A stretch of 64,000 nucleotides of DNA. Source: Stenocarpella maydis. Taxonomy: Eukaryota > Ascomycota > Sordariomycetes > Diaporthales > Diaporthaceae. Shown one piece after another: positions 11,039 through 22,607 of the stretch (positions within the stretch are counted from its first letter, which is position 1; every line of letters begins with the position of its first letter). Below the pieces are notes generated by a model. That model saw only the letters and a program-made list of their open reading frames with translations. It was not told where the DNA came from and ran no database searches. Both the position numbers and the translations under genes were made by a program. The stretch covers positions 188,503-252,502 of the forward strand of contig NQMI01000046.1 in NCBI GenBank assembly GCA_002270565.1. Direction: 5' to 3'.

Positions 11039-14000
11039 ATTCTTCTTTAGTATAAAGAGGATTAGGTATCCGGCTGGTAATTATAATAGCCTAATGAATC
11101 CCTTCTAGAGGTTTTCATTAAGGTATTCCCTAAGTGCTTTAAGTTATTCTTCATTAAGTCTATAGATAGGCTTAAACTAGGGTATTATTCTGAGTTTTAA
11201 TAGTATTTTATAGTCCTATTATATATATTATAGCAATATAGTATTAAGTTATTCCTGGAATACTTTCTTGAATTCATAATAGTCTTCTAGTATTTATATT
11301 AGTCTGTTAGTTTTATCTCCTTCTCTCTCTTCTTTTAGGTAAAGGAGGTATTATTATATTTCCTATATTATATGTTAACTGGTTGTGTTAGAGTGGCGAT
11401 CTCCTGACTAGCTTTGGTCCTTCCATAAGGTGCTTAAGTAGCCTAGTCCTTCTCTATCTTCCTGGAGTTGGGCCTTCTGTCCGCTCCCAGAGATATCCGT
11501 AGGTTCATTTGAGTGCGTCGCCCATTTGCTATCCTTAGTAATATAACTCCTTCCCTTGCTATTAATTGCAACCTTCTTCTAGGGAATAGCATTATTTCAA
11601 AAGATCTAGCTAGTAATCCAATTAATTTAGGGATTGTTTTTTCTTAACTAAGGTATTCCTAAGATTAATTAATGATTTACTATCTTAGTAATATTAAATG
11701 ATAGTAATTCCATGCAGTTATAAATCCGAACTAAGAGGGGATTAGTCTTTATATTAATAATTCTATTGCTATAAGATACTTTAGTTTTATCTACTATATT
11801 AAGTCTATAGGGTTCCCTTTTCTTATACTATAGTAGGTAATATCCGTTTACTACTCTTAGGGAAATAAAGTTCCCTTATACTTTACTATTAATAAGTGCT
11901 AAGCATTATATATGTCCTAGCTCTACCTATACCATTAGGTAGCTATAGTTGCTTGTTGTTGCGCATAAGTACCTTGTGATGTAGTTGGTTGCTGCCTGAG
12001 GCTTTATAAACAGCCCTTTTAGTTTTTTAACTGTTTGTCTGCAGCTAGGACCTCCTTAATGTTCTTGAGATTTTGCTTTGTGATGTTTTGTGATTCTTGC
12101 AGGTTATTAACTAGCTATTATATGCTGTAATCTTGTTCCTTTATTATAGTTTTGAGCAGCAGCTCCTGCTGTCTTAGTAGATGCTAGTCTTAAGCTTTAT
12201 TGAGTATGTGCACCTTATAAGTTGGTTTATTACAATTTGTTTATCCGTTAGGGTTCTAGAGGCATTCTAAAGGTGTGCGGGAGTCCAGCCTTATTAGGGT
12301 GTATCCTGTTTTATTATGTTTTTAGTACAGGTGCTAGTTCTTAAAATCATTACGCTTATATATATGTTTAATATTTTTGCCTAGATATTATTAGGGAAAC
12401 CAGCTGTACTTGGTTTTCTCTCTTATATATTCCTTACATCTATTATAAATATAGGATACTTAAGAGATGTCCTTGTGTTTGTTATATAATGGATATGCGC
12501 GTTCTATATCTCCTGGTCTCCTATATTCCCGGGTAGGTTGTCCTATAGTTTCTTTGAAAGGCCTCCTTGTGATTATAACTGCTGTAATATTAGTTCTTGG
12601 GGCTAGAAGGGGTGCTTGTTCTAGGTAGTCTTGCGGTTCCTTCTACTAGGTTTGTAGCGCAAGTAGGGCCTGAGGGATAGGCTTTTCTTTTATCCTGGGG
12701 TCAATCTGTAGGAGCTCCTCCCTGTTTCCTACCGCTAGGGTTCTTCCCTACTTCCCTAAAGCGTTCTTAGGAAACCATCTGGTGGCCTCTTTATCGCTGT
12801 GGTGAGTGGTACAGCTGTTGTTAAAGCAAGTTATCTAACTAAGCGATGTATATGCCTTTCTGGGATTCTGGGGATTCTTTATTAGTAGGATAGGCTGCTA
12901 TTATGCCTTATCTTTCTGATGTTTTTTGTATTAGGATTTAGTGTATTAGGAGAAATATAGATTATTATAGAGGTCTTCCTTATTAGAGTTATAAAAGTTG
13001 CATCCTTTATCTGGGTCTTAGTCTGGGTGTACTTAATACTAGTTGTATACTATTATTCTATAGATGTAGTATTTGTTTGCAAGTTTTCATTATGGTTTGG
13101 ACCTGGGTGGTCCTTATGTATTGCGAGTAGCTATACTAGCTTGGCGGGTAGCTTTATTAGCCTATCGGGTTCCTTCAGGTACTGACTTCTAGTCCCTATT
13201 TTTCTTTAGAGCCCAGCATTTTAAGGTAAAGTATCCCATCTTATTATAGTTATAATATTTAATGTTTTTCTTATCCTTATATTAGGCAACATCCAGTTCT
13301 ATAGGTTCTGCATGCTATCCCTACTAGGTGCTTAGCTTCTAATACTTCTTTCCTGTATTAGATTTATACTTATGGAATGTGGTTCATTTAGAAGTTCATC
13401 CTTTCTTTTCTAAGCATTATTTATAGAGTCTATTGTTGATCTGGATAGCTATTTTCATATAGTATAGAAAATCATTAGGTTAATCCATAATTTTGCTGAG
13501 TTCATCCTTTACTTTATTCTTTAATTTGCGGTAGAATATAAATTTCTTTGTGTTATTAGTATAGTTAATTTTGGTATAAATTCATCGGAATTCTGCTGCA
13601 TAATTAATCACTAAACCGCGCTATTTGCAATTCGCTAGGTCCCTTTCTGCCTGCTGTTCTTCATTTAGGTCCTGAAATAGGGACCTGAGGGCATCCTTAT
13701 AGCCTTTGTAACTACTGAAAATCTGCTGCGTTTTAAGCTTGCAGGCTTTAAATGACTCTGCATTAATAAAGTTGGTTAGGTAGGGTTTAAACTAGGCTAA
13801 AGCTTATCCTTTAAGGAAAGAGGATGCATATATAACCCTTTTTCCGCTAGGCTGCGCATCTAGCCCATGGAAGCGCTAGTAGGCCCTGACCTGCATCAGG
13901 TGTGCCTGAAGTTGTCCAGCAGTTCCGTTATAGGGGGCTGGAGTGTTAAGCTTGACATTCCATAAGGAGGCGCAACTGCCCAACCTCGTTAACTAGTTCC

Positions 14001-14100
14001 TGGACACAGGGGTCCATAGCCTCATTATTAGCAAGTTCGTCCAGTTTGTGGAGGAGGTTGCGGGTAGGGGTGGTTATTCCGGAGTCCGATATTATAAAGG
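11039..14100 (-). mobile_element. Second RIP-inactivated Gypsy retrotransposon, gag and start of pol
   Basis: On the minus strand a gag-like region (about 14.05-13.3 kb) leads to a zinc knuckle at about 13215-13260 that now reads KYYNYNKMGYFTLKC. The CxxCx4Hx4C spacing is kept but three of the four ligands are Tyr. Near 11.16-11.04 kb the RT entry reads PIYRLNEE-stop-LKALREYLNENL, then an inferred KKGFIRPS-type block and PAGY-LILF. This corresponds to the conserved start of Gypsy RT with Gln codons turned to stops. The element is cut by the N at 11038. Its sequence differs from the element at 4.8-9.7 kb, so it is a different family or lineage. Confidence 0.75.
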
Positions 14101-14439
14101 GTTTCATGTGTAATATTGCTTAAAGTCCGTATAGCGATGTATAAACAAGAGTTATCAAAATGTAATAATTAAAGGGGTTTCTAAATATGTAATCCTGAAA
14201 GATTAAGGGTTTATATTTGGAATATATTATTAAGTGGTTATTAAGCAATATTATTAACTAATAATGATTACTAGCTGTAAGGCTATCTAATGCTAGGATT
14301 GAATACTTAGATTGATGACTGAAGAGTCTGTTTTATAAAAGCTATCTACTATGGTGATAACCATATAGTTATATACTCTGACTCTTTAGTAGCTTGCTGG
14401 CTTGTAAGGCGAGCCTGCAAGTTGTGATATAAGGCTTGA

Positions 14440-15430
14440 AGGATGCTTCTTTGAGCTGGCTTATATGGCTTGCAACTGAGCGTTGCGAGCCAGACCCTAA
14501 CCCTGAATCTGGGTATACCATGCTGACTCCGCTATTAAGGTCCTGTGGGGTTGCGTTGCGGCGTATGTCTTTGATGTCTTTGGGCCTGCAGACCGGGGTC
14601 CGGGGTGCCAGCGTATTGGTTCATAACAATAGGAAGGAGCATTATCATGCATAAAGTAGGTATCTAGGTTAACCTTCATTACCATATGGATTAGGGGCGT
14701 AATCTCTTGGATATAGTATAGGGTGTTGATTTGGGTGCCCTGAGGCCATATGTAGCAGGGCCCCTTTTGGTTACCTATAAAGATGCCTCAAAATATCCAA
14801 CCATTATGCTTTTATCGTCTGGCAATATTATAGGTTGATTCATCCTCGTAAACCTTTATAGTTAGCCACTAAGGGCCATAAGGGAGGTTTCTAATGATTA
14901 ATTTATTACTAAAAGCAATAGGCAGGTTAGCGTGCAAATTTGGGTCCTAGTTGCTCTCATCGAGCCAATTAGCTAGCACCCACTAGCAGTATGCTTTCCA
15001 GCAGTTACGTGTTTGTTTGGTCAACTTGAGCCTTGTCCTCCTCTTCCGATGGGTATATCTTATAAAGTGTAGAGCCATATGGATCTGCCTGCCACCATAA
15101 TGCTCAACCTTAGGGACAATAAAGCGCAGGTCTGACTATAGGATCTTCTAGTAATCCTCATCAGCTTGGAGGAAGCAGTCCAGAGCAACTTTCTGCTCCT
15201 CAGAGAGACCACAATAAGTATGGTGCTTATTTTTTTGGGGCGTTAGGCGCTTGGCATTAGCTATGCGCTTTGCCTACACAAGTAAGCATTTAAACTTTAC
15301 ATGATCGGATATCTCTTGCTAAGTAAGCTCTAGGCAGGCTTCATGGATCCCTTTAATCTTGAGTATTTAATCACATATTAAGTCATGATTCCTCTTCTTC
15401 TAGGGCTTTTAAATCGTTTATATGGGTAGT
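14440..15430 (-). pseudogene. Tc1/mariner-like DDE transposase remnant
   Basis: Read on the minus strand from about 15430 leftward, pieces of a transposase appear: TPRKTLANAK-like basic sequence, then YCGLSEEQKVALDCFLQADEDY, a first catalytic Asp block KVYEDEST near 14850-14830, and a second one FMHDNAPSY near 14650-14630. The DEST and DNAPSH-type blocks are the usual Tc1/mariner DDE signatures. Internal stops and transitions show it is dead. Terminal inverted repeats were not identified. Confidence 0.65.
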
Positions 15431-16240
15431 TTGAAGAGGAGTCAGGCAGTAGGTGCATTTAGGGGTGCATTCTCATTAGCAACTTATATTCCAGGCGCCT
15501 ATATAAGTTGTTTATAGTAATGGTACTAGTAAATAGCGTTGCGTAATAAATATATGACGGATCTAGGCGTATACAGTACCGTTTAAATGTTCGGATTAAG
15601 CTAACCAAGAGGACATCTTATTTGGCCAGCAGAAGCCATTATAACGTTATACAATCGAGGAGTGTTAGCAGGTGCAGATAAACGGGACATGCAGGCGGAA
15701 GCGCTACAGCAGGTATTAGTAACTATCGTAGGTTGCAGATAAGTACTCCTCCCGACCGTTGACGTAAGCGAGTGGCAAAGTACTGCTTCTAATTGTTAAT
15801 GCGGGAGAATACACTATACGTTATTAAAATGGGTACTTGGCTAATAATCTTCTCTAAGACAGGGAAAACTTCGGGATGCTTGTGCGCTGTACAACCTCGC
15901 CGATCCAGGCCTCCCCTTCGCCGACCCAGCTCACGCCTCACTGCGTCGTCAGCATGCGTGCACATGTGGCCCGGCCCGTGCTGACCTTCCGTTCCCTCCC
16001 CGCCCCCTGGTCAGTATCGTGTGTCGTCCTGCGCTCGCCGACCCTGGCATCCCATGGTTCAGCCAGCGACCCCGAGCAATGAATGAGTGCTACATATAGC
16101 ACCGAGGACTTGGTGCACCGTCACGACAGCTGAGGAGCAGTGCTTCCTTTCTGTTACATCTCGCGGCTAGCCACCATGCGTCGCGGGCTGCAGCGAGCCA
16201 CCACCTGTTTGTGTCCTTGCTGCCTTGGCTACGCGTGAAC
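15431..16240. other. Composition boundary and 5' region of the sulfite oxidase gene
   Basis: The AT-rich transposon block ends and GC-rich DNA starts at about 15860. An imperfect palindrome (acttatat-n11-atataagt around a central aggcgcct) lies at 15482-15509. The last few hundred bases should contain the promoter and 5' UTR of the gene at 16241. No clear TATA box was seen. Confidence 0.5.
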
Positions 16241-18199
16241 ATGCCCTCTCCACCTCAACGCCTCGGCCGTCTCGCCACGGAGCTGTGGTGTCTGGCTGCC
16301 AGGCCTCGCCCGCGCGCATACGGGCGCCATCTGCCCAGGCCATGCCTGCCTCCCCAGCCCACGCCCGCCTTCTCTACGCTCTCGCTGCTCAAGACATCCG
16401 GCGGCACCGGCCTGCCAGCAGCAGCCCTGCTTGGGGGCGGCATGGGGGCGGGCCTCTTGGTCGCTGCTGTCCTCCACGGCGCCACAGACAGCGCAGCCGA
16501 CACCGACTCCGCTCCGGCCTCGCCCGCCCCCGACAGTCGAGACCCTTCCCTCCCGCGCTACCGCCTATCCGAGGTCCAGATGCATGGTGCCTCTCATGCC
16601 AATCCGTGGGTAACCCACCAGGACAAGGTCTACGACATTACTGACTGGGTGTCCGCACATCCTGGCGGCGACGTTATCCTCCATGCCGCTGGGCAGAGCA
16701 TCGACCCTTACTGGGCCCTCTTCACCATCCACCGCCAGGACCACGTCCGCCAGATACTGGACCAGTACCTCATAGGCTTTGTCCACCCTGACGATCTTGT
16801 TGACGGGCTCCCGCCCGCAAGTGATATCCGGGATCCCTTCGCGTCCGACCCGCCTCGTGATCCCAGGCTGCTCACACATACCGCGAGGCCTTGTAACGCG
16901 GAGCCGCCGAACCAGTCCCTGACTGACGACTTCCTGACCCCCAACGAGCTTTTCTATACGCGCAATCACCTGTGGGTTCCGACCGTCGGGGGCCACCGGC
17001 TGGACCAGCATACCCTGACCGTCGAGCTGCCAAGTGGCGAGGCAAGGTCATACACCTTGCATGACCTCAAGACACGCTTCACCACACACCGCGTCACCGC
17101 CGTCCTCCAGTGCTCGGGAAACAGGAGGAGCGACATGACGCGCCGTGCCGGTCCGACCAACGGCCTCCAGTGGGGCGTCGGCGCAATCAGCAATGCTGAG
17201 TGGCAGGGGGTGCGGCTCGCCGACGTGCTGGCAGACGCAGGGCTCGAGGTCGCCGGTCCCGATGCCGCCGGCGACGACCGTCTCGTCGACCCTAGCACCC
17301 ACCACGTTCAGCTCACCGGTCTGGAGGCCTACGGCGCGTCGATACCCCTGTCGACCGCCATCGACCCCAGGAACGATGTCATCCTCGCCTTCACAATGAA
17401 CGGGAAGCCTCTCCCGCCTGACCATGGTTCCCCACTGCGCGCTCTGGTGCCGGGCCACGTCGCGGCAAGGAGCGTCAAATGGCTCCACAAAATTGTCATT
17501 GCTGACGAGGAGAGCACATCACAGTGGCAGCGGCGTGACTACAAGAGTTTCGGGCCAAACGAGCGCAATGTGGATTGGGACAGCGCCCCAAGCATCCAGG
17601 AGATGCCCGTCACCAGTGCCATAACCAAGGCCCTTGTGGGCCATTCCGCGCTGGACGCCTCCAAGCTCGCCCGCCCTGCCTCGCAGCCGGATGCCGGCGG
17701 CGGCGCGGAGCCAGTCGCCCTAGAGGGCTACGCCGTGTCTGGGGGCGGTCGCTACATCAGCCGTGTCGACGTCAGCCTCGACGGCGGAAGGACGTGGGAT
17801 CAGGCTGAGCTGCTCGCAGACCCCTGTGTGGGCCACAAGGCCTGGGCCTGGAAGAGGTGGCGTTACAGTGGCCACTTGGAGACACCTCGGCCAGTAGCCA
17901 AGGGCCAGCCGCCGCAGTGCACAGAAGTCGTGGTGAAGGCGACAGACAACAGCTACAACACCCAGCCCGAGACACACTCCTCCATATTCAATGTCAGGGG
18001 AAACCTGGCAAATGCCTGGCACCGCGTGAAACTGTGTCCCGGCTGCGTTCCTTCCGAGTCTGTACAGGTTGGAGGTGGTGGGGGGAACAAGCTAGTCTGG
18101 CGGGCGGGAAAGGCCTACGGATGCGGCTTCGACATGGGAAGGGGGAAAGATGCCGAGGGAGTTCGGCTTGCGGTGGACAAGAGGCAGTCAGGTCTTTAA
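16241..18199 (+). CDS. Cytochrome b5-type sulfite oxidase (molybdenum cofactor enzyme)
   Basis: Sulfite oxidase oxidises sulfite to sulfate and passes electrons through its heme to cytochrome c in the mitochondrial intermembrane space. The 652-residue single-exon product has an Arg-rich presequence-like N-terminus, a hydrophobic stretch at about 58-80, a cytochrome b5 domain at about 107-181 with the heme motif HPGG (about 140-143) and a second His near 164, a Moco-binding domain with the cofactor Cys in LQCSGNRRSD (Cys about 291) and GVGAISNAEWQGVRL, and a dimerisation domain ending at SIFNVRGNLANAWHRVK. About 55 residues follow that animal and plant enzymes lack. The frame is open up to a GTG at 16211, but the first ATG is 16241. 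A nitrate reductase is unlikely because no FAD/NADPH domain follows. Confidence 0.85.
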   Translation: MPSPPQRLGRLATELWCLAARPRPRAYGRHLPRPCLPPQPTPAFSTLSLLKTSGGTGLPAAALLGGGMGAGLLVAAVLHGATDSAADTDSAPASPAPDSRDPSLPRYRLSEVQMHGASHANPWVTHQDKVYDITDWVSAHPGGDVILHAAGQSIDPYWALFTIHRQDHVRQILDQYLIGFVHPDDLVDGLPPASDIRDPFASDPPRDPRLLTHTARPCNAEPPNQSLTDDFLTPNELFYTRNHLWVPTVGGHRLDQHTLTVELPSGEARSYTLHDLKTRFTTHRVTAVLQCSGNRRSDMTRRAGPTNGLQWGVGAISNAEWQGVRLADVLADAGLEVAGPDAAGDDRLVDPSTHHVQLTGLEAYGASIPLSTAIDPRNDVILAFTMNGKPLPPDHGSPLRALVPGHVAARSVKWLHKIVIADEESTSQWQRRDYKSFGPNERNVDWDSAPSIQEMPVTSAITKALVGHSALDASKLARPASQPDAGGGAEPVALEGYAVSGGGRYISRVDVSLDGGRTWDQAELLADPCVGHKAWAWKRWRYSGHLETPRPVAKGQPPQCTEVVVKATDNSYNTQPETHSSIFNVRGNLANAWHRVKLCPGCVPSESVQVGGGGGNKLVWRAGKAYGCGFDMGRGKDAEGVRLAVDKRQSGL

Positions 18200-18355
18200 T
18201 TCATGGGCAAACCCGGCCGCATTTGGCACGTCCCGTCCTGTCTATCCTTAGTCCGCCGGCAAGGAGAGGAAGCCTGGGAGACTCTAGTAACAATTATTTG
18301 TACACTGTCATGCAGGCATCGACTTGCGCAGAGCGGCCGGGGTTTTGTTGAACCC

Positions 18356-18426
18356 AGGAAGCCACTATATAAGGCCTCAACCATGCTCAGGGGCGTGGAT
18401 GCGTCCGCTTTCCCTGTGGCCTACAG
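18356..18426. repeat. Dispersed direct repeat, copy 1
   Basis: The segment from aggaagccactatataaggcc to ccctgtggcctacag is repeated at 18618-18691. Copy 1 has the more GC-rich version. Confidence 0.85.
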
Positions 18427-18617
18427 ATCATGAGCCCTTGGACTCTCTCTCGAGTATCATATAGCTAGCTATTGGGCTGTCCTAAGACATCCTCCAGTTC
18501 GATCCCAAGTCATATCACTCCATTAAGCGAACGTTCAAGCAGAGCCGCGCAAACCTTGAGACGCCGCGTGTCGCCTTCCTAGCTTCTGTTATTTAGCTCG
18601 GCGGGGCTGTTAGTCCT

Positions 18618-18691
18618 AGGAAGCCACTATATGAGAGGCCTTAACCATGCTCAGGGGCATGGGTGCATCCATTTCCCCCTGTAGCCTACAG
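18618..18691. repeat. Dispersed direct repeat, copy 2
   Basis: Matches 18356-18426. Nearly all differences are transitions (ctcaac to cttaac, ggcgtgg to ggcatgg, gcgtcc to gcatcc, gtggcc to gtagcc), plus a 2-base insertion after ctatat. The bias fits RIP or ordinary CpG decay. Confidence 0.85.
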
Positions 18692-18906
18692 GTTTTGGTC
18701 ATTTTTGTCATCATTATAGCAGGAACCCAAGGCGCTGAGATTTGGCTGGCCATCTCCGGCCTGAGTCTTGGTGAACGAGGGCCTGAATCAGATCTATTGC
18801 CGCAGCTCATAATGGAGGTCTATCGCGGTTCCCAGCTCCCAGCTCCCGGCTCCCGGTCACTCGTACACTTCAACTCTTGTCCACCTTTACAATGTACAGT
18901 TGAGTT

Positions 18907-21900
18907 TTACAATTCCTCCTCGTCCTCATTGTCGGTGAAGTAGTCAAACTCGCCAGGGACCTGCGCCTCCTCGGCGCCCTCCTCGTCCTCATCGACAGCC
19001 GTCAGCACACCAGCCGCTGCAGCGGCGCCGCCCTGGCCGGACCCAACTGCACCGGCGCCGTCCCCGAACAGATCAAGACCACGCGCCTGGGCCGATTGAC
19101 GCAGCATCTCGTTGAGCGCTGCGCCGCCGCCGGCGCCGTCCCGCATGGCTGCCCGCAGGGCCTCGGCCAAGGCATCGTCGCCATCGCCCATCATGGCGGA
19201 GCGGCCAGGCCTACCCGCCCCGAGGCCACCGAGACCAATAGCACCGCTGCCGGTAGGCTGGCCCGCCACAGGGGCCCGCTGGGTCTCCACCTTCTTCAGC
19301 TTCTCCTCGACGAGGACCTTGGGCTCGCCAGGCTGGGTGTCCTGCAGCAGGAGTGGCCCACCAGTCGGCTGTGTCTCCTGTTAGCGTTATGCTCGGGTCT
19401 ATGAGTGTGATGAGTAGTTACGGGGTTGTAGATGTACCTTCTTTACCGGCTGTACCGCCCAGCTGGGAAGCTGATGTACTTCAGCTGACCTGGGAGCACA
19501 CGGGACATGTTCTCGATCTCATAGCCAACCTTCTCCTTCTCGACCTTTTTCTTCGGGTCAGGCGTCACGGACGACTCCTTCTCACCCTCGCCCTCCCTCT
19601 TGTCCTTGGACTCGTCGCCAAGCTTCTTACTCTTGTCTTCATCGATGTCCATCTTGTCTCCGGAGGGTGCTGCCGCCTTGGCCGTGGTCGGGGTCGAATC
19701 GATATCCATGCTCTCACGGCGAGCGGCCTTCTCCTTCTTCTGCGCACGCCGTTTCGCCTGCGCCGTGGTAGAAAGCACCGCAGCAGTCACCAGTGCAGGG
19801 CCTTCTTCAGCCTTAACCTCCTGCTCTGGGGGGTAGTCGAAGAGGCTCGGCCGTGTCGCGCAGTGGAACTTGAAGCTAGGGATCTCGAGCTCGTGGTCCA
19901 GGCCGATAACCGAGGTAGGGACAAAGGCGAGGGACAGGAAGTGGGTGAAGGGGAACCAGTACCAGTACTGGGTGAAGATGGCCATTCCAACGATACCCGG
20001 CATGTTGAGATTGCCGGTCTGTGTTTGCAATCCGATGGAGCAGTTGCGGCCTCCAGCGTCAATGATGCCAAGGGCGAGAGATGCGCCAAACTTGGTCATG
20101 GCATCCTCGTGACGGTCGCCAACTACCTTCTTCAGTGTCTTGCGGATGGAGGCAGCCTTGGGGTTCATAACCTCGTTCTGCTGGACCATGATCATGGCAA
20201 GGGAGATCAGGGCGCCCTGGCGGACGAAGTCAGTAGGGTCCTTCATCATTGGTTCCAGTAGATCGATGGCCTCATCCAGCCCGGTACCCGCGCAAGATAT
20301 TCCCAGAGCCATTGCAGAGCCATAGCGGACGTGGGGGTTGTAAGACTCTGACAGAAGCTCAACCATGCGAGGAACGCTACCTGGTTTGCGGAAGAGGATG
20401 AAACCAAGCGACATGACGGCAATGCGGCGGACGTCGTCGTTTACGTCGCTAACGGCTGTGTGAAGCAGCTTCCGGATTGCCTTGTTGCTGCCTGTGCCGC
20501 AGTATGCCATGGCGATGGTGAGCACGCCACCGTACCGAAGGGTCGGGTCAGGATCGTTGAGGAGCCCCTCGATCATGACGTCGGCCCCCTCCTGACGCCC
20601 GTACATAATCAGAGCCATGCCGATGGCGCAGCCGCGGACGATCTTCTCATGGGTCGTATCGTGGGCATATGTGTACATGACCTGTAGGGCGTTGGCGTTG
20701 CCAGTGCCCAGCATGATCAGACCCATTGACAGACCAACAGCCTCACCGTTAAGTGCCGAGTCAGCAAACAGCACGTCTTTAAGGTTCTCAAAGATTGGCT
20801 CGGAGCCGGTGGCCATGCCGGCGATACCGAGGCCGAGAGCGCCGCCATGCTGGATGACTTCCTGCTCAGCAGCCGTAAATTGGTCTCGCAGGTATTCGAG
20901 CGCGCCGGCACCATGGTTGGCGTGTATCAGCCCATAGGCATACAGAGCACCTCCCTGACTGTATATGGAGCCGCTGTTGATGCCGGTCGGTCTCGGAAGG
21001 TAGGGTTCGAGCAGCTTTCGCGACTGTGTCAGGTTGCCACGGTGTATGACACCAAGGGCGGCTGTAGCGGTGAATTTGGACCAGTTGACAGCCTTTCCGA
21101 GCCACTCAAGATTGTCGCGGAAGAATTTATCGTGCGTCGTGCCAGCATTCATAAAGGCATTGCAAAAAGTGACAGCGGTGTGGAAGATGGAGTTGCGGGC
21201 TTCAAGGCTGTCTCGGACCTTGTTGAGTATGCTCAGATCAGTGTGGTTATTCCTGTAAAGAAACTCGAGGTTGAGCTTGATAGCCTTGCTACCATCCAGG
21301 ATCCCGCGTATGTTCTTATACACCTTGGCCGTCTCCTCCGGAAGCTCGTCCTGTTGGGAGCGCTCCTGGTCGTTGAGCAGAGGCTCGCTCTCGGCTGGCT
21401 GTTCGCCGCCATGCTCCTGCTGCGGTTGTGACTGGGCACGAGGCTCCCCCGACGGCAGGGCATCCAGGATCTTGCCCAGGAACTCCTGCGTGCCGTTGTC
21501 GTAGAGGTCGAAGGCGATCTGGTATGCGTTTGCCACCGAGTTCGGGTCGCCCTTGTCAATGAGCTGCTTCAGCATCTTGGAAGCATCCTCATCAGAGTCA
21601 AGGTACACGACGCATTTGGCAATGGCGAAGTAATCGGGGTTCGGTATGTCGTTGAGGAGCTCGAGGATCAGGCCCAGAATCTCGGTGCGCAGGCTACGTT
21701 CCTGCACGATGTCCATGCAGACGCCCAGCGCATAGTCCATCAACTCCTCAGCAGGCCCCTGGGAAGAGTCCTGGGACTTGGCCTTGGACCGCTTCTCATC
21801 CTCGCTGGCCTGCTTGATTACCCTTCGGAGGATGGAAAGATTCTTGGCTTCGACGGCGATGCCGACAACCTGCCTGTAGCGGCCCTCCTTCAGGCAAGCC

Positions 21901-22607
21901 TCGAACAGACGGTCAATGACGCGCTGGAGGGCGAGCTCGGAGCTCTTGTCAGGCAGGGTGGCGATGGAGCTTGACCTCCCCATCTTGCCTGCGCCGAGCG
22001 AAGGGTCGAGCATGGCATTATCGGCCGAGTCGCGTGACAGAAGCGACTTGGATGGCAGGGCAGACTGAGAGAAAGGAGTGGTGGGGGAGACCAGGGAGCC
22101 GCCGTCAGGGAGGGTGGCGCCGAAAGTGGTCTCGAGGGCTGGCAGGGAGTCGCTTGCGGAATGCTTTGGGGGTATGTGGCTCGAGGACGAGATGGCGATG
22201 TACTGGTCAATGCACTTGGAGATGATGGTCTCCTCGAACTCGCCGGGGTCGTCAAGCTTGAAGAGCGGGCCGGCGGCGAGGGCGAATGTCATGCTCTCGT
22301 TGTAGGCCTGGAGGTGATAGTAAACCTTGGCAAGGACGAGAGCGGCCAGGTGGCGCTCGGGGAAGGATTCATCTTCGTAAAGGGCCTCGCTGGATGGTAG
22401 TTAGGGCAGGGTCAGCTCATGCGGTGACAATGTGGGAGGAGAAGGAGGGAGGGAGTTGGCAGCGCACATTTGGCTCAAGGCGCCGGCAACCTCTGTCCAG
22501 ACGGTGTCGATGTCATCGTTGATGGTCTGGAGGGCGAAGACCTTGAGCTCGGGCTCCTCGTCGGAGAGGAAGCCCAGGACTCCGGTTGCTGTGACGAGGC
22601 CGGGCAT
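18907..22607 (-). CDS. RPN2: 26S proteasome regulatory subunit Rpn2 (PSMD1), with apparent 1-nt frameshift
   Basis: Rpn2 is the large scaffold of the proteasome base and carries proteasome/cyclosome (PC) repeats. Exons: 22607-22468 (start MPGLVTATGVLGFLSDEEPE), 22389-19438 and 19368-18907. Introns are 78 nt (GTGCGC...CAG) and 69 nt (GTACAT...CAG). The first join gives SQIEALYEDESF, which is conserved. The middle exon holds the PC-repeat toroid (for example GGALYAYGLIHANHGAG and YGGVLTIAMAYCGTGS) and an acidic/Lys-rich insert. The C-terminal exon ends FDYFTDNEDEEEL. The long frame hits TAA at 19445-19443 after ISFPAGRYSR, while the conserved QPVKK before the last intron lies in another frame. 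One base appears to be missing near 19455. This is either a sequencing error or a real truncation. The gene is divergent from the capping-enzyme gene. Confidence 0.92.

Larger units (their letters stand above)
18200..18906. other. Intergenic region with a duplicated 72-bp segment
   Basis: This lies between the 3' ends of the sulfite oxidase gene and RPN2, which are convergent. It contains two direct copies of a ~72-bp segment (listed separately) and no recognisable gene. Confidence 0.6.

Noticed and set aside
18490..18520. AGTTCGATCCC, resembling a tRNA T loop
   Set aside because: No complementary T stem and no matching D arm upstream.
19353..20261. 302-codon open frame, plus strand
   Set aside because: Antisense shadow of the strongly conserved RPN2 exon.
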